A DNA stretch of 64,000 nucleotides, taken from NCBI GenBank assembly GCA_963806145.1, contig CAWDXD010000030.1, forward strand, positions 1-64,000, in the 5' to 3' direction. A program made the position numbers and the translations under genes. A model generated the notes under the pieces. It searched no databases and had not been told where the DNA came from. It worked only from the letters and a program-made list of their open reading frames with translations. Positions 17,094 to 25,110 of the stretch are shown in pieces. The DNA is from DASXKD01 sp963806145 (lineage in GTDB: Bacteria; Actinomycetota; Actinomycetes; Streptosporangiales; Streptosporangiaceae). Each line of letters opens with the position of its first letter. Within the stretch, counting starts at the first letter, position 1.

Positions 17094-17990
17094 ATGACCG
17101 CGGTAAAGGTGACCGTCCAGGCCGCTGACGGGCGGCAACTCGAAGTCCTGGCCGCCGGCCCGGCAGGCGGCCTCGCGGTCGTGCTGCACAACGGGACGCC
17201 CGCCGGGCTGATGCCGGCCCCGGCCGTTGCCGCGGCGGCCGCCGAGCGCGGCCTGCGCCTAGTCCTGTACGCCCGGCCCGGGTACGAGGGCTCCACGCCG
17301 GACCCGGGCCGCCGGGTCCGCGCCGCCGCTGCCGACCTCGCCGCCGTTCTCGACGCCCTGGGCGCAGGGGAGTTCGTGACCGTGGGCTGGTCCGGTGGCG
17401 GCCCGCACGCCCTGGCCTGCGCCGCACTGCTGCCCGGCCGGTGCCTGGCCGCCGCCTCCATGGCCGGAGTGGCGCCGCATCACGCCGGGGGCCTGGACTG
17501 GTGGCACGGGATGGCCTCGGAGAACCTCGCGGAGTTCCAGGCGGCCCTCGCCGGGCCGGAGGCGCTGAACGGCTTCCTGGAGCCCGCCGCGCGGGAGCTG
17601 GCCTCGATAACCGGCGCCGACGTGGCAGCAGGGCTGGGCGACCTGGCGTCGGCGGCCGACAAGGCGGCCGTCACCGGGGAGTTCGCCGACTACCTGGCGG
17701 CCTCGTTTCGCGCCGCGGTGTCGGGCGGGATAGCTGGCTGGCGTGATGATGATCTCGCCTTCGTCACCGACTGGGGCTTCACCATGGCAGACGCGGGCGC
17801 GGGCGCTCCCGTGGCGGTCTGGCAGGGCGATCAGGACATGATGGTGCCCTGGTCGCACGGCCAGTGGCTGGCCGCGCACATCCCCGGTGCCCGGGCTCAC
17901 CTGCTCCCGGGCGAGGGCCACCTAACCCTGGTGCACGCGTTCGGTGCCATCCTCGATGACCTGCTGGACCTGGCCGGCCGCCAAGGCTGA
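17094..17990 (+). CDS. Alpha/beta-hydrolase fold protein
   Basis: A 298-aa protein with the alpha/beta-hydrolase plan: oxyanion-hole region VVLHNGTPAGLMPAP (about residue 25), the RPGYEGSTPDPGRR segment, nucleophile elbow VTVGWSGGGPHAL (GWSGG serine, about residue 98), acid-bearing WQGDQDMMVPW (about 245) and catalytic histidine in LPGEGHLTLV (about 278). Substrate cannot be assigned; the closest relatives are generic esterases and haloalkane-dehalogenase-like hydrolases. The start rests on the -10 box placement (leaderless). Confidence 0.9.
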   Translation: MTAVKVTVQAADGRQLEVLAAGPAGGLAVVLHNGTPAGLMPAPAVAAAAAERGLRLVLYARPGYEGSTPDPGRRVRAAAADLAAVLDALGAGEFVTVGWSGGGPHALACAALLPGRCLAAASMAGVAPHHAGGLDWWHGMASENLAEFQAALAGPEALNGFLEPAARELASITGADVAAGLGDLASAADKAAVTGEFADYLAASFRAAVSGGIAGWRDDDLAFVTDWGFTMADAGAGAPVAVWQGDQDMMVPWSHGQWLAAHIPGARAHLLPGEGHLTLVHAFGAILDDLLDLAGRQG

Positions 17991-18015
17991 TCCGGGCGCG
18001 CCTGTCCCTGAGCGC

Positions 18016-18813
18016 TCAGGCCGGGGCGGCGCGGCGGAGGGCACGGCGGAGTGCCAGCGCGAACGCGGCGGCCGCCACCGCGGCCGCGGCGCCGAGGCTC
18101 CACGGCTCGCCCGCGCCGATGCCATGCTGCACCATCTCGGTGTCTACCGCCTGGCCGAGGCACACCACCGCGGCCACCGCGGCCAGCGCGGTGCCCAGCG
18201 CTTCCGCGGTCCCGGCCGGCAGGACGGTGAGCGTAGCGCGGTCCTGCCACCGCTGCCGCAGCGTGAGATAGGCGGCCAGGGCGATGAGCCCGAGCAGCCC
18301 CGCCGCGGTCGCCTGCAGCAGGAAATCACCGGCATGATCGGCGAGCATGGCGGTTACGCACGAATGCGTGCCGGGGTTCCCGGCGAGCCAGCGCGCACAG
18401 TCCGCCCTGGTGTAGGTGCCCGCCGGCCAGGGCGCGGTCAGGAACTGGTCGCCTTTCACCGTGAGCAGCAGCCGGGCGACCAGCCCGGCCGCGCCGATCG
18501 CCAGGAAGCCCGCCCCGCCGACCAGGGCGGCGGTGAGCGCGAGCCGGCGGGCCAGCGCCAGTGACGGGCGGGCCAGCGCGGGCCCGCGGCCGGTGACCCC
18601 GTGTACCGGGCCCATTCGCGCGACCGCCTGCGCCTGCGCTTCCGGCTCCGCCAGACCGGCGGCGACGCCCTCGGCGACCGCATCGTGCAGGTGCGCCTCC
18701 ACCTCGCCCACGGTGTGCCGCACCTGGCGCGGGCTGCCGCTCAGCGTGACGAGCAGCTGGTCGAGATAGTCCTCGACCGGGTCAGCCGGCGTGTCCGCGG
18801 TGCCCCGGCTCAT
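18016..18813 (-). CDS. Membrane protein with N-terminal permease-prefix/HAAS-like domain
   Basis: A 265-aa protein. The N-terminal about 75 residues (VEDYLDQLLVTLSGSPRQVR, then VGEVEAHLHDAVAEGV) match the helical domain found in proteins regulated by an adjacent PadR repressor. Four or so membrane spans follow. It overlaps the PadR gene by 4 bp (ATGA 18810-18813), the standard PadR-plus-target operon layout. Its stop codon lies within a 14-bp perfect palindrome (CCTGAGCGCTCAGG, 18007-18020). Function unknown. Confidence 0.78.
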   Translation of the reverse strand: MSRGTADTPADPVEDYLDQLLVTLSGSPRQVRHTVGEVEAHLHDAVAEGVAAGLAEPEAQAQAVARMGPVHGVTGRGPALARPSLALARRLALTAALVGGAGFLAIGAAGLVARLLLTVKGDQFLTAPWPAGTYTRADCARWLAGNPGTHSCVTAMLADHAGDFLLQATAAGLLGLIALAAYLTLRQRWQDRATLTVLPAGTAEALGTALAAVAAVVCLGQAVDTEMVQHGIGAGEPWSLGAAAAVAAAAFALALRRALRRAAPA

Positions 18814-19175
18814 GCCGTCGCTCCCGGCAGGGCCGGCCGCAGCGGCGAGACCGCGGCATGCGCGCCGAGCACCCGGGCCACCGACCCGCTGAACTCACCC
18901 CACTGCCGCGACTGCTCGGCGAGCGCGGCCTCGCCCGCGGGGGTGAGCCGGTAGATGCGGCGGCGCCGCCCGGACGCGATGTCCCACGCGCTCGCCAGCA
19001 GGCCGGCCTCCTCCAGTCGGTGCAGTGCCGGGTAGACGGTGCCCTCTGGCAGTTCGAACGCACCGTCGCTGCGGTCGCGCAGCCGGGTGATGACCTCGTA
19101 ACCGTGGCCCGGGCCTCGGCTGAGCACGGACAGCAGCAGCAGGTCCAGGTGCCCTTTCAGCCTTTCGGATCGCAT
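18810..19175 (-). CDS. PadR-family transcriptional repressor
   Basis: A 121-aa winged-helix protein: LLLLSVLSRGPGHGYEVITR, the recognition region LPEGTVYPALHRLEEAGLLAS, and the wing SGRRRRIYRLTPAGEAALAE. The ATG at 19175 is preferred to one at 19184 because it sits directly after a -10 box and operator (see 19177-19191), giving a leaderless message. It is coupled to the downstream membrane gene, which it likely represses together with itself. Confidence 0.93.
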   Translation of the reverse strand: MRSERLKGHLDLLLLSVLSRGPGHGYEVITRLRDRSDGAFELPEGTVYPALHRLEEAGLLASAWDIASGRRRRIYRLTPAGEAALAEQSRQWGEFSGSVARVLGAHAAVSPLRPALPGATA

Positions 19176-19176
19176 A

Positions 19177-19191
19177 CCTAGCAATACTAGG
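19177..19191 (-). promoter_or_regulatory. PadR operator overlapping a leaderless promoter
   Basis: CCTAGCAATACTAGG has 5-bp inverted arms (CCTAG/CTAGG). On the minus strand it contains TAGTAT, a -10 box ending 8 bp before the padR ATG at 19175. A repressor bound here would cover the -10 and the transcription start. Confidence 0.6.
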
Positions 19192-19292
19192 CATGACGGC
19201 CCGGTCTGTCCAACTGGACTGGATGCCGCACTCCGGGGGAGGGAGCGGCCAGGGGTGCTCTGCGGGAGGAAGCAGCGGATCCCGGGGCGTGG

Positions 19293-19703
19293 CTACGGGT
19301 GGAGGGTCAGGCCGCGGCAGACCTTATCCACGGCGTTGCGCGGACCGTAGACGGCGATCCCGGCCAGCATCAGGTCCCCGGCGGCCACGGCCTGCACTAC
19401 GGCCCGGTTGGCGTCGTCATCTCCCGTGGAGAACATTTCCTGGGTGTAGACGGCGGCTGCCATGCCCCGCGTGACGGCCCGTTCCCTGACCGCGGCGAGT
19501 GCCTCGCCAGATCCGGTGTAGACCAGCACAGGCTGGCGGAACATCTCCAGGTAGCGATTGCCCGAGCCATCCTCATAGGGCTTGCCCGCGACCTCGTCGA
19601 TCCCCGCCGCGATCCCGCTGGAGAGGAAGGCCGTCACGTTCAATTTCTGCCAGACCGCGAGGTCGGACCGCACCGCTATCGCGATCTTCGTGTCAAAGCG
19701 CAT
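19293..19703 (-). CDS. DUF2000-family protein
   Basis: A 136-aa cytoplasmic protein starting MRFDTKIAIAVRSDLAVWQK and containing FLSSGIAAGIDEVAGKPYED, LEMFRQPVLVYTGSG and GPRNAVDKVCRGLTLHP, all characteristic of DUF2000. Related to peptidyl-tRNA hydrolase-like folds, with no established reaction. It is divergent from an AraC-family regulator, a pairing often seen for this family, which suggests that the regulator controls it. Confidence 0.85.
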   Translation of the reverse strand: MRFDTKIAIAVRSDLAVWQKLNVTAFLSSGIAAGIDEVAGKPYEDGSGNRYLEMFRQPVLVYTGSGEALAAVRERAVTRGMAAAVYTQEMFSTGDDDANRAVVQAVAAGDLMLAGIAVYGPRNAVDKVCRGLTLHP

Positions 19704-19877
19704 GCCTCCAGGATCGCCCGCCGGCGGCCCGGGCGTCTTGAACGCTGGAGCGCGCCAATCACGGCCCGCCGACCCCCGGGATCCGGCGCGGGAGTGGACG
19801 GGGGTTGCCCTGGCGCGGAGTTCTGTCCGCGGCAGGGCCATCCCCCGGCCGCTCCCTCCCAGGGCAGGGGGCATTCG

Positions 19878-19883
19878 GCATAC
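19878..19883 (+). promoter_or_regulatory. -10 box for the AraC-type gene (leaderless)
   Basis: CATACT ends 7 bp before the GTG start at 19891, with no ribosome-binding sequence between, matching the leaderless pattern seen at other genes here. Confidence 0.42.
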
Positions 19884-19890
19884 TGGCTGG

Positions 19891-20745
19891 GTGGGAGCCG
19901 AGCAGCCCGAGGACTGGGCGCGGTACTGGCGGTCGGCGGACGGGCAGGTCGAGGCGATGCACGCCCGCTTCTGCGGTCACGTCTACCACCGGCACAGCCA
20001 TGACACCTACTCCCTCGGCCTGACCGAGTCCGGGGCGCAGGCGTTCACCTGCCGCGGCGCCGGGCGCGTCAGCACGGCCGGCCTGGTGATGGCCTTCAAC
20101 CCCGACGATCCTCATGACGGGCACGCCGCCACCGGAACCGGGTTCACCTACCGGATGATCCATCTGGCTCCGGGCCTGCTGACCGGGCTGCTCACCGACC
20201 TCACCGGGACCGCGAACGGCATGCCCCTGTTCGCCGAGCCGGTGCTCGCTGATCCGGCGCTCGCGACGGCGCTGCGGCGGCTGCACCGGTCGCTCACCGG
20301 ACCGGCCAGCCTGCTGGAGCAGTCCGAGCGGCTCGCCGCCGTTGCCGCGCTCGCCGCCCGCCATGTGAGCGGCCCGCGCCAGGACCTGCCCCGGGCGGGC
20401 CAGGTCACCGGCCTGACCGCCTGGGACCAGGCGGCCGCCGCTGACCGGATCCGCGCGTTCCTGCACGACGACGGCGCCACGGACGCCACGCTCGCCGACG
20501 TGGCCACCGCGGCGGGCTGCAGCCGGTTCGTGGCCTACCGTGCCTTCCGCAGCCGCTACGGCCTGCCCCCCAGCGAGTACCAGCGACTGCTGCGGCTGCG
20601 CACGGCCCGCCGGGCCCTGGCTGGCGGCGCGGCACTCGCCGATGCCGCCGCGGCGAGCGGGTTCGCCGACCAGGCGCACCTCACCCGCTGGTTCCGGCGC
20701 TGCTACGGGATCACGCCGGGCGCCTACCGGGCGGCCAGCGCATAG
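19891..20745 (+). CDS. AraC-family transcriptional regulator
   Basis: A 284-aa protein with an N-terminal cupin-like ligand domain (HVYHRHSHDTYSLGLTESG, about residues 30-48; FNPDDPHDGHAA near 70) and a C-terminal pair of helix-turn-helix motifs (ATLADVATAAGCSRFVAYRA and AAAASGFADQAHLTRWFRR, about 195-275). The GTG at 19891 follows a -10 box directly. It is divergent from the DUF2000 gene, its likely target. Confidence 0.93.
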   Translation: MGAEQPEDWARYWRSADGQVEAMHARFCGHVYHRHSHDTYSLGLTESGAQAFTCRGAGRVSTAGLVMAFNPDDPHDGHAATGTGFTYRMIHLAPGLLTGLLTDLTGTANGMPLFAEPVLADPALATALRRLHRSLTGPASLLEQSERLAAVAALAARHVSGPRQDLPRAGQVTGLTAWDQAAAADRIRAFLHDDGATDATLADVATAAGCSRFVAYRAFRSRYGLPPSEYQRLLRLRTARRALAGGAALADAAAASGFADQAHLTRWFRRCYGITPGAYRAASA

Positions 20746-20920
20746 GCCTGGCCATGCGCCGCAGGCGCAGCCTGGCCGGTGCCACCGAAACGCCGTGAGC
20801 TGGGAAAACGGAACTAAATACGACAGCTTTGCCCGAGCATTGCCAATGGATGACCCTGATAATCGTAACGTCGCGGTGACCCAATGCAGGCACGGCGTTA
20901 CGGGGCCGCGCATCGGGCCG

Positions 20921-20940
20921 TTCCGCCGTGACTGTCCCCG
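20921..20940 (+). repeat. Short dispersed repeat, copy B
   Basis: TTCCGCCGTGACTGTCCCCG, 19 of 20 identical to the copy at 16061-16080, with similar following bases. Here it stands alone in a gene-free gap. Confidence 0.5.
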
Positions 20941-20952
20941 CTACTCACGACG

Positions 20953-20995
20953 GCGGCCCGGCCCCGGCACCTCGCGGTGCCCGTGGCCGGGCCGC
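20953..20995. terminator. Long hairpin between convergent genes
   Basis: GCGGCCCGGCC (20953-20963) pairs perfectly with GGCCGGGCCGC (20985-20995), and the interior CGGCAC/GTGCCCG extends the pairing. It lies between the AraC gene (ends 20745) and the histidine kinase (ends 21109), so it could terminate both. Confidence 0.6.
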
Positions 20996-21108
20996 GCTCT
21001 TCGTCACGGACCGGGACGACGATCTCCGCCTGCGGGAGATGGTCCGGCCCCGACGGGGCCGCTCCGCTGCGACCGCTATGAACAGCGGCGTTGCGCGTCG
21101 CGGGCGGC

Positions 21109-22635
21109 TCAGGCGCTGGCGGTGACCGAGGCCAGGCGGGGCAGGGTGATCACGAAGCTGGTGTGGCCCGGCCGGCTGCTGACACTCACGCTGCCGCCGT
21201 GTGCGGTCGTGACCGCCTGCACGATGGCCAGGCCCAGCCCTGTGCTCGTGCCGGCGTTGGAGCGGGCGGAGTCGCCGCGCACGAACCGCTCGAACAGGGC
21301 GGGCTGCAGTTCCTCCGGGATGCCGGGCCCGCTGTCGGTCACGCTCACCCGCACGGTCGGCGGGTCCTCGCTGGTGGTGAGCGCGACCGTCACGGTGGTC
21401 CCCTCCGGGGTGTGCTTCGCCGCGTTGCTCATCAGGTTGGCGAGCACCTGGTGCAGGCGATGCTCGTCGCCCTCTACCAGCACCGGCTCGTCCGGCAGTT
21501 CCAGCACCCAGCGGTGGTCCTGGCTGGCGGCCCGCGCGTCGCTGGCGGCGTCGATGGCCAGCCGGGTGAGGTCCACCGGCTCCTTGGCCAGCGGGCGGCC
21601 CGCGTCGAGCTGGGCGAGCAGCAGAAGCTCGTCGACCAGCACGCTCATCCGCGCCGATTCCGACTCCACCCGGCCCAGCGCGTGCGCGATGTCGGCGGGC
21701 ACCGGCCCGGGATGCCGGCGCGCGAGTTCCGCGTAGCCGCGGATGGCCGCCAGCGGGGTGCGCAGCTCGTGGCTGGCGTCCGCGGCGAACCGGCGCAGCC
21801 GGGCCTCGCTGGCGGCGCGGCGGGCCAGCGCCGCCTCGACGTGGCCGAGCATCCGGTTGAACGCCGAGCCGACCTGACCCACCTCGGTACGCGGGTCCGC
21901 GTCCGGGACCCGTTCGGGCAGGGTGACCTCGCCGCTGGCCAGCGGCCGCTCGGCCACCTGGGTGGCGGTGGCCGCCACCCGGCGCAGCGGCCGCAGCGAC
22001 AGCCGCACGAACCCGGTGCCCAGTACCCCGGTAAGCAGCAAGGCGGCGGCGAACACCACGATCTCGACGGTCGCGACCTGGCGCAGCGTGGAGTTCACCT
22101 GGGTCATCGGCAGGCCGGTGAGGTAGGTGACGCCAGATTCGGGATCGTGCACCGCCAGCAGCCGGTAGTCGCCAAGGCTGGACAGGTCGCCGGTGAACGG
22201 CTGCTGGTCAGCCGGATACGCGGTGAGCACCGCCTTGTCCGCATGCGACAGCGTGCAGGTGCCGTAGGAGATGTAGTTGTCGGTGAGCACGCCGTCCTTG
22301 ACCTGGGCGCTGAACGTCTGCTGTTGCTGCTGCTGTGCGCAGTCGTATGCCGAGCTGTGCGGCGGCCCGGGCTCGTTGTCGCCGTCGTGGCCTGGCGGCG
22401 GGTGGCCCAGGCACGCCTGGTACCGGCCGCTCGCCTGGACAAGCTGCTGGTCGAGCTGGTCCAGCAGGTACCCGTGCAGCGACACGTAGGTGACGGCGCC
22501 CACGGCGGCGCAGGCCACCGCGAGCAGCGCCAGCAGCCCGGCGATCAGGCGTCCCCGCAATGTTCGCCGGGCAAGCCAGCGCGAGGGCCGGCCGCGATGT
22601 GCGACTGGCCCACCGGTGCCCGGCGGGGTGCTCAT
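21109..22635 (-). CDS. Sensor histidine kinase of the redox operon
   Basis: A 508-aa kinase: N-terminal membrane span (LIAGLLALLAVACAAVGAVTY, in part), an extracellular sensor of about 140 residues with three to four cysteines (YQACLGHPP, YDCAQQQ, YGTCTLSH) and a run of six glutamines, a second span near 190, HAMP (RPLRRVAATATQVAE), H-box ASHELRTPLAAIRGY, and ATPase motifs NLMSNAAKHTPEG, VTDSGPGIPEE and STGLGLAIVQA. It follows the response regulator by 4 bp and ends the operon FRD-NuoF-ferredoxin-regulator-kinase. The cysteines in the sensor suggest a redox signal; that is inference. Confidence 0.95.
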   Translation of the reverse strand: MSTPPGTGGPVAHRGRPSRWLARRTLRGRLIAGLLALLAVACAAVGAVTYVSLHGYLLDQLDQQLVQASGRYQACLGHPPPGHDGDNEPGPPHSSAYDCAQQQQQQTFSAQVKDGVLTDNYISYGTCTLSHADKAVLTAYPADQQPFTGDLSSLGDYRLLAVHDPESGVTYLTGLPMTQVNSTLRQVATVEIVVFAAALLLTGVLGTGFVRLSLRPLRRVAATATQVAERPLASGEVTLPERVPDADPRTEVGQVGSAFNRMLGHVEAALARRAASEARLRRFAADASHELRTPLAAIRGYAELARRHPGPVPADIAHALGRVESESARMSVLVDELLLLAQLDAGRPLAKEPVDLTRLAIDAASDARAASQDHRWVLELPDEPVLVEGDEHRLHQVLANLMSNAAKHTPEGTTVTVALTTSEDPPTVRVSVTDSGPGIPEELQPALFERFVRGDSARSNAGTSTGLGLAIVQAVTTAHGGSVSVSSRPGHTSFVITLPRLASVTASA

Positions 22636-22639
22636 GGGG

Positions 22640-23434
22640 TCAGCTCGCTGGCTTGAGGACGTAGCCGACGCCGCGGACCGTGTGGATCAGCGGTTCCCGG
22701 CCGGAGTCGATTTTCTTGCGCAGGTAGCTGATGTACAGCTCGACCACGTGCGCCTGGCCGCCGAAGTCGTAGTTCCAGACCCGGTCCAGGATCTGCGCCT
22801 TGGACAGCACCCGGCGCGGGTTGCGCATGAGGAACCGGAGCAGCTCGAACTCGGTCGCGGTCAGCTCGATCGGCTCACCGCCGCGGCGCACCTCCCTGGC
22901 ATCCTCGTCCATGGTCAGATCACCGAACACAAGCCCGGTGTCACCGCGCGCCCGGGTGATGCCGGCCCGCCGCAGCAGCCCGCGCAACCGGGCCAGCACC
23001 TCTTCCAGGCTGAACGGCTTGGTGACGTAGTCGTCGCCGCCCGCGGTAATGCCGGCCACCCGGTCCGTGACCGCGTCCCGCGCGGTCAGGAACAGGACGC
23101 ACACGTGCGGCAGGTCGGCCCGGACCCGGCGGAGCACCTCCAGGCCGTCGAAGTCGGGCAGCATGATGTCAAGCACCACGGCGTCCGGCCGGAACTCCCG
23201 GGCCGTGCGTACCGCGCTGCTGCCGTCGCCGGCGGTCTGGATCTCCCAGCCTTCGTACCGGAGCACGCTGGCGAGCAGCTCCGCCAGGCTGGGCTCGTCG
23301 TCCACCACCAGCACCCGGATGGGTGTGCCGTCGGCGCGCTGCAGGACCGGGGCCCGCGCGCCGGACGCCGCACCTCCCGGCTGTCGCCCCGTCATCTCGG
23401 TCACCTCAGTAGTCCATGCCAGCTCCGCGGCCAT
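22640..23434 (-). CDS. OmpR-family response regulator of the redox operon
   Basis: A 264-aa protein. The receiver domain has acidic DDEPS (about residue 45), phospho-acceptor VVLDIMLPDFDG, and VTKPFSLEE (switch lysine). The C-terminal winged helix includes IELTATEFELLRFLMRNPRR and HTVRGVGYVLKP. The ATG at 23434 follows GAGGTG by 5 bp. Only 9 bp separate it from the ferredoxin stop, so it is cotranscribed with the electron-transfer genes. Confidence 0.96.
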   Translation of the reverse strand: MAAELAWTTEVTEMTGRQPGGAASGARAPVLQRADGTPIRVLVVDDEPSLAELLASVLRYEGWEIQTAGDGSSAVRTAREFRPDAVVLDIMLPDFDGLEVLRRVRADLPHVCVLFLTARDAVTDRVAGITAGGDDYVTKPFSLEEVLARLRGLLRRAGITRARGDTGLVFGDLTMDEDAREVRRGGEPIELTATEFELLRFLMRNPRRVLSKAQILDRVWNYDFGGQAHVVELYISYLRKKIDSGREPLIHTVRGVGYVLKPAS

Positions 23435-23443
23435 CGGTGCACC

Positions 23444-23647
23444 TCACGCTACCCGGGCGAGGAACAGCGCCAGCGCCGGGCAGCCGGCCACGGCGCGGCG
23501 CGCCTCGCGCTGCAGGCCGCGCGGAACTCGCTGGTCCGCCACAACCGGGTAGCCCCATTCGTCCAGGGTGATCAGCTCCGGCAGGAGCTCCGCACAGGCC
23601 CCGTGCCCGGCACAGGCCACGGGATCCACTCGCAACCGTTTTCCCAT
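23444..23647 (-). CDS. Small 3Fe-4S-type ferredoxin
   Basis: A 67-aa protein with VDPVACAGHGACAELLPE and AGCPALALFL: cysteines in C-x5-C spacing with a histidine-containing CxxHxxC variant and a third Cys-Pro, typical of actinobacterial ferredoxins with a 3Fe-4S cluster (three Cys only). The ATG at 23647 is preceded by GGAGCTGAC. The start region is tandemly duplicated (see 23601-23763). It follows the NuoF-like gene and probably takes its electrons. Confidence 0.88.
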   Translation of the reverse strand: MGKRLRVDPVACAGHGACAELLPELITLDEWGYPVVADQRVPRGLQREARRAVAGCPALALFLARVA

Positions 23648-23763
23648 GTCAGCTCCGGTCCTGGTCGGTCGCGGGGCAGGCCCGGTGCCGGGCACCGGCC
23701 ACGGCGGCTACGTGCAACTGCAACCGTTTTCCCATGTCAGCTCCAGTCCTCGTCGGTCGCGGG
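23601..23763. repeat. 88-bp-period tandem duplication of the ferredoxin start region
   Basis: 23601-23675 and 23683-23763 are two diverged copies. Both include the minus-strand ribosome site, ATG and codons MGKRL of the ferredoxin. The first-transcribed copy begins a decayed reading frame MGKRLQLHVAAVAG and overlaps the end of the NuoF-like gene. The period, 88 bp, is not a multiple of three, so the extra copy cannot extend the ferredoxin. Confidence 0.75.
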
Positions 23764-25110
23764 CGAGCCGGCGGGCACCGGCAGGAACGGGCGCGGATCC
23801 GTTCCGCTGCACCGCCCCTGCTCGTGCAGCCCGGCCTCGGCCGCGAAGACGCGCAGCGCGCTGCGGATGAACCGCACGCTGCCGTCCGGGTGGTGGCAGG
23901 CGCCGCGGCCGGTGACCAGGCCGGCCCAGCGCTCCAGGTCGGCCCGTGCCCGGCGGTCGGGGCGCGGTCGGGCCAGATGCTCCAGCGCGGCGGCCATGCG
24001 CGGCAGGCCGTTGAAACACGGGCCGCACTGGCCGGCTGATTCCAAGGCCAGGTACCGGGCCACCCGTGCGGTCTCGGTGAGGCCGCACCGGTCCGCTGGA
24101 AGGGCGGCCAGCACGCCGGCCCCGACCATCGCGCCCAGCGGGTGCAGCGCCGCGTTGGCCAGCAGCAGGCCCGCTGCCTGCGTGGCGGACAGCCACGAAC
24201 CGTGGTAGCCGCCGACGAGCACGGCCTGGACCGGGCCGAAGGCGCTTGGCATGCCTGGCCCGGCCGGGCCAGCGCCGGGCGGACACTCGGGCCCGGCACC
24301 CAGGCCGAGCAGGCCGGCCAGGCCAGCGCCGAGCGGTACCTCGGCTACGCTGGTCCGGCCGTCGGCCAGATGGAGGGTGGCCAGCATGGTGCCCGGCTCC
24401 GCCTCGGTCCCGGCCGTCCGGAACCAGGCCGCGCCATAGCGCACGATCAGTGCCAGGTGCGCCAGGGTCTCCACGTTCTGCACCAGCGCCGCGCGGCCGG
24501 GCGTCAGCCGCGGCAGCCCGCGCACCGGCCGGTAGGCGGGCAGGGCTGGCCGCCCTGCCAGGCGGCTCACCAGGGCGGACTCCTCCCCGGCGAGGAACCT
24601 GCCGGGGGCCGTCACGAGCTCGACGCGGGCGGCGTCTATCCCGGCGGCGGCCCGCTCCGCGATGGCTCCGGCCAGCCAGCCGTGCAGCCGTTCGTCGCGC
24701 GGTACGTAGAGCACGGCCGCGGCCGACCCGGCCGCCGACGCGGCGAGTTGCAGCCCGTCCAGCACCAGATGCGGAGAGATCCACAGCAGGGACCGGTCCT
24801 TACCGCTGGCCGGCTCACCCTCAGCGCCGTTGCCCACCACAACGGGGGCTGGCCTGGTTTGCGCCGCCGCGGCGAGCTTGCGGGCGACGGGGAAAGCGGC
24901 GCCGCCCCGGCCGGTCAGCCCGGAAGCCGCCACTTCCCGCAGCAGGCCGCCTGCAGGGCCGAGCGGACCATGCGCGGCCAGGTGCGCGCGCAGGTCCGCC
25001 GGCACGGCGCCAGATCCGGGCAGCAGCCGCGGCAGGCCCGGGCCCGGCAGGCCGGGTGGCGGGCCGGCCGCCATCGGGGGATGCGAGAGGGTCAGGCTGC
25101 CGGTCATCAC
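23737..25110 (-). CDS. NuoF-like flavoprotein (NADH-binding/SLBB/iron-sulfur domains)
   Basis: A 457-aa relative of the complex I 51-kDa subunit. GLTGRGGAAFPVARKL (about 65) and VVGNGAEGEPASGKDRSLL match the FMN/NADH site; ETLAHLALIVRYGAAWF and GTMLATLHLADG lead to an SLBB-like domain; the C-terminal cluster region reads ESAGQCGPCFNGLPRM and GRGACHHPDGSVRF. Canonical NuoF has ESCGxCxPC, so the first cysteine is Ala here and only three cluster cysteines remain. It overlaps the ferric-reductase-like gene by 4 bp and probably links NAD(P)H to the ferredoxin and that membrane protein. Confidence 0.88.
   Translation of the reverse strand: MMTGSLTLSHPPMAAGPPPGLPGPGLPRLLPGSGAVPADLRAHLAAHGPLGPAGGLLREVAASGLTGRGGAAFPVARKLAAAAQTRPAPVVVGNGAEGEPASGKDRSLLWISPHLVLDGLQLAASAAGSAAAVLYVPRDERLHGWLAGAIAERAAAGIDAARVELVTAPGRFLAGEESALVSRLAGRPALPAYRPVRGLPRLTPGRAALVQNVETLAHLALIVRYGAAWFRTAGTEAEPGTMLATLHLADGRTSVAEVPLGAGLAGLLGLGAGPECPPGAGPAGPGMPSAFGPVQAVLVGGYHGSWLSATQAAGLLLANAALHPLGAMVGAGVLAALPADRCGLTETARVARYLALESAGQCGPCFNGLPRMAAALEHLARPRPDRRARADLERWAGLVTGRGACHHPDGSVRFIRSALRVFAAEAGLHEQGRCSGTDPRPFLPVPAGSPATDEDWS

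Larger units (their letters stand above)
20746..21108. other. Gene-free stretch between convergent genes
   Basis: No convincing coding region is seen. The first half (about 20800-20910) is unusually AT-rich for this DNA. The rest holds copy B of a short repeat (20921-20940), a long hairpin (20953-20995) and two shorter ones (ATCTCC/GGAGAT near 21022-21040; GGCCCC/GGGGCC near 21044-21058), consistent with bidirectional transcription termination. Confidence 0.6.

Noticed and set aside
18007..18020. Perfect 14-bp palindrome CCTGAGCGCTCAGG
   Set aside because: It overlaps a stop codon, has no loop for a terminator and is not near a promoter; probably chance.
22320..22337. CAG/CTG-type run coding six glutamines in the histidine kinase sensor
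   Set aside because: Short homopolymer in a flexible loop; no sign of wider repeat expansion.
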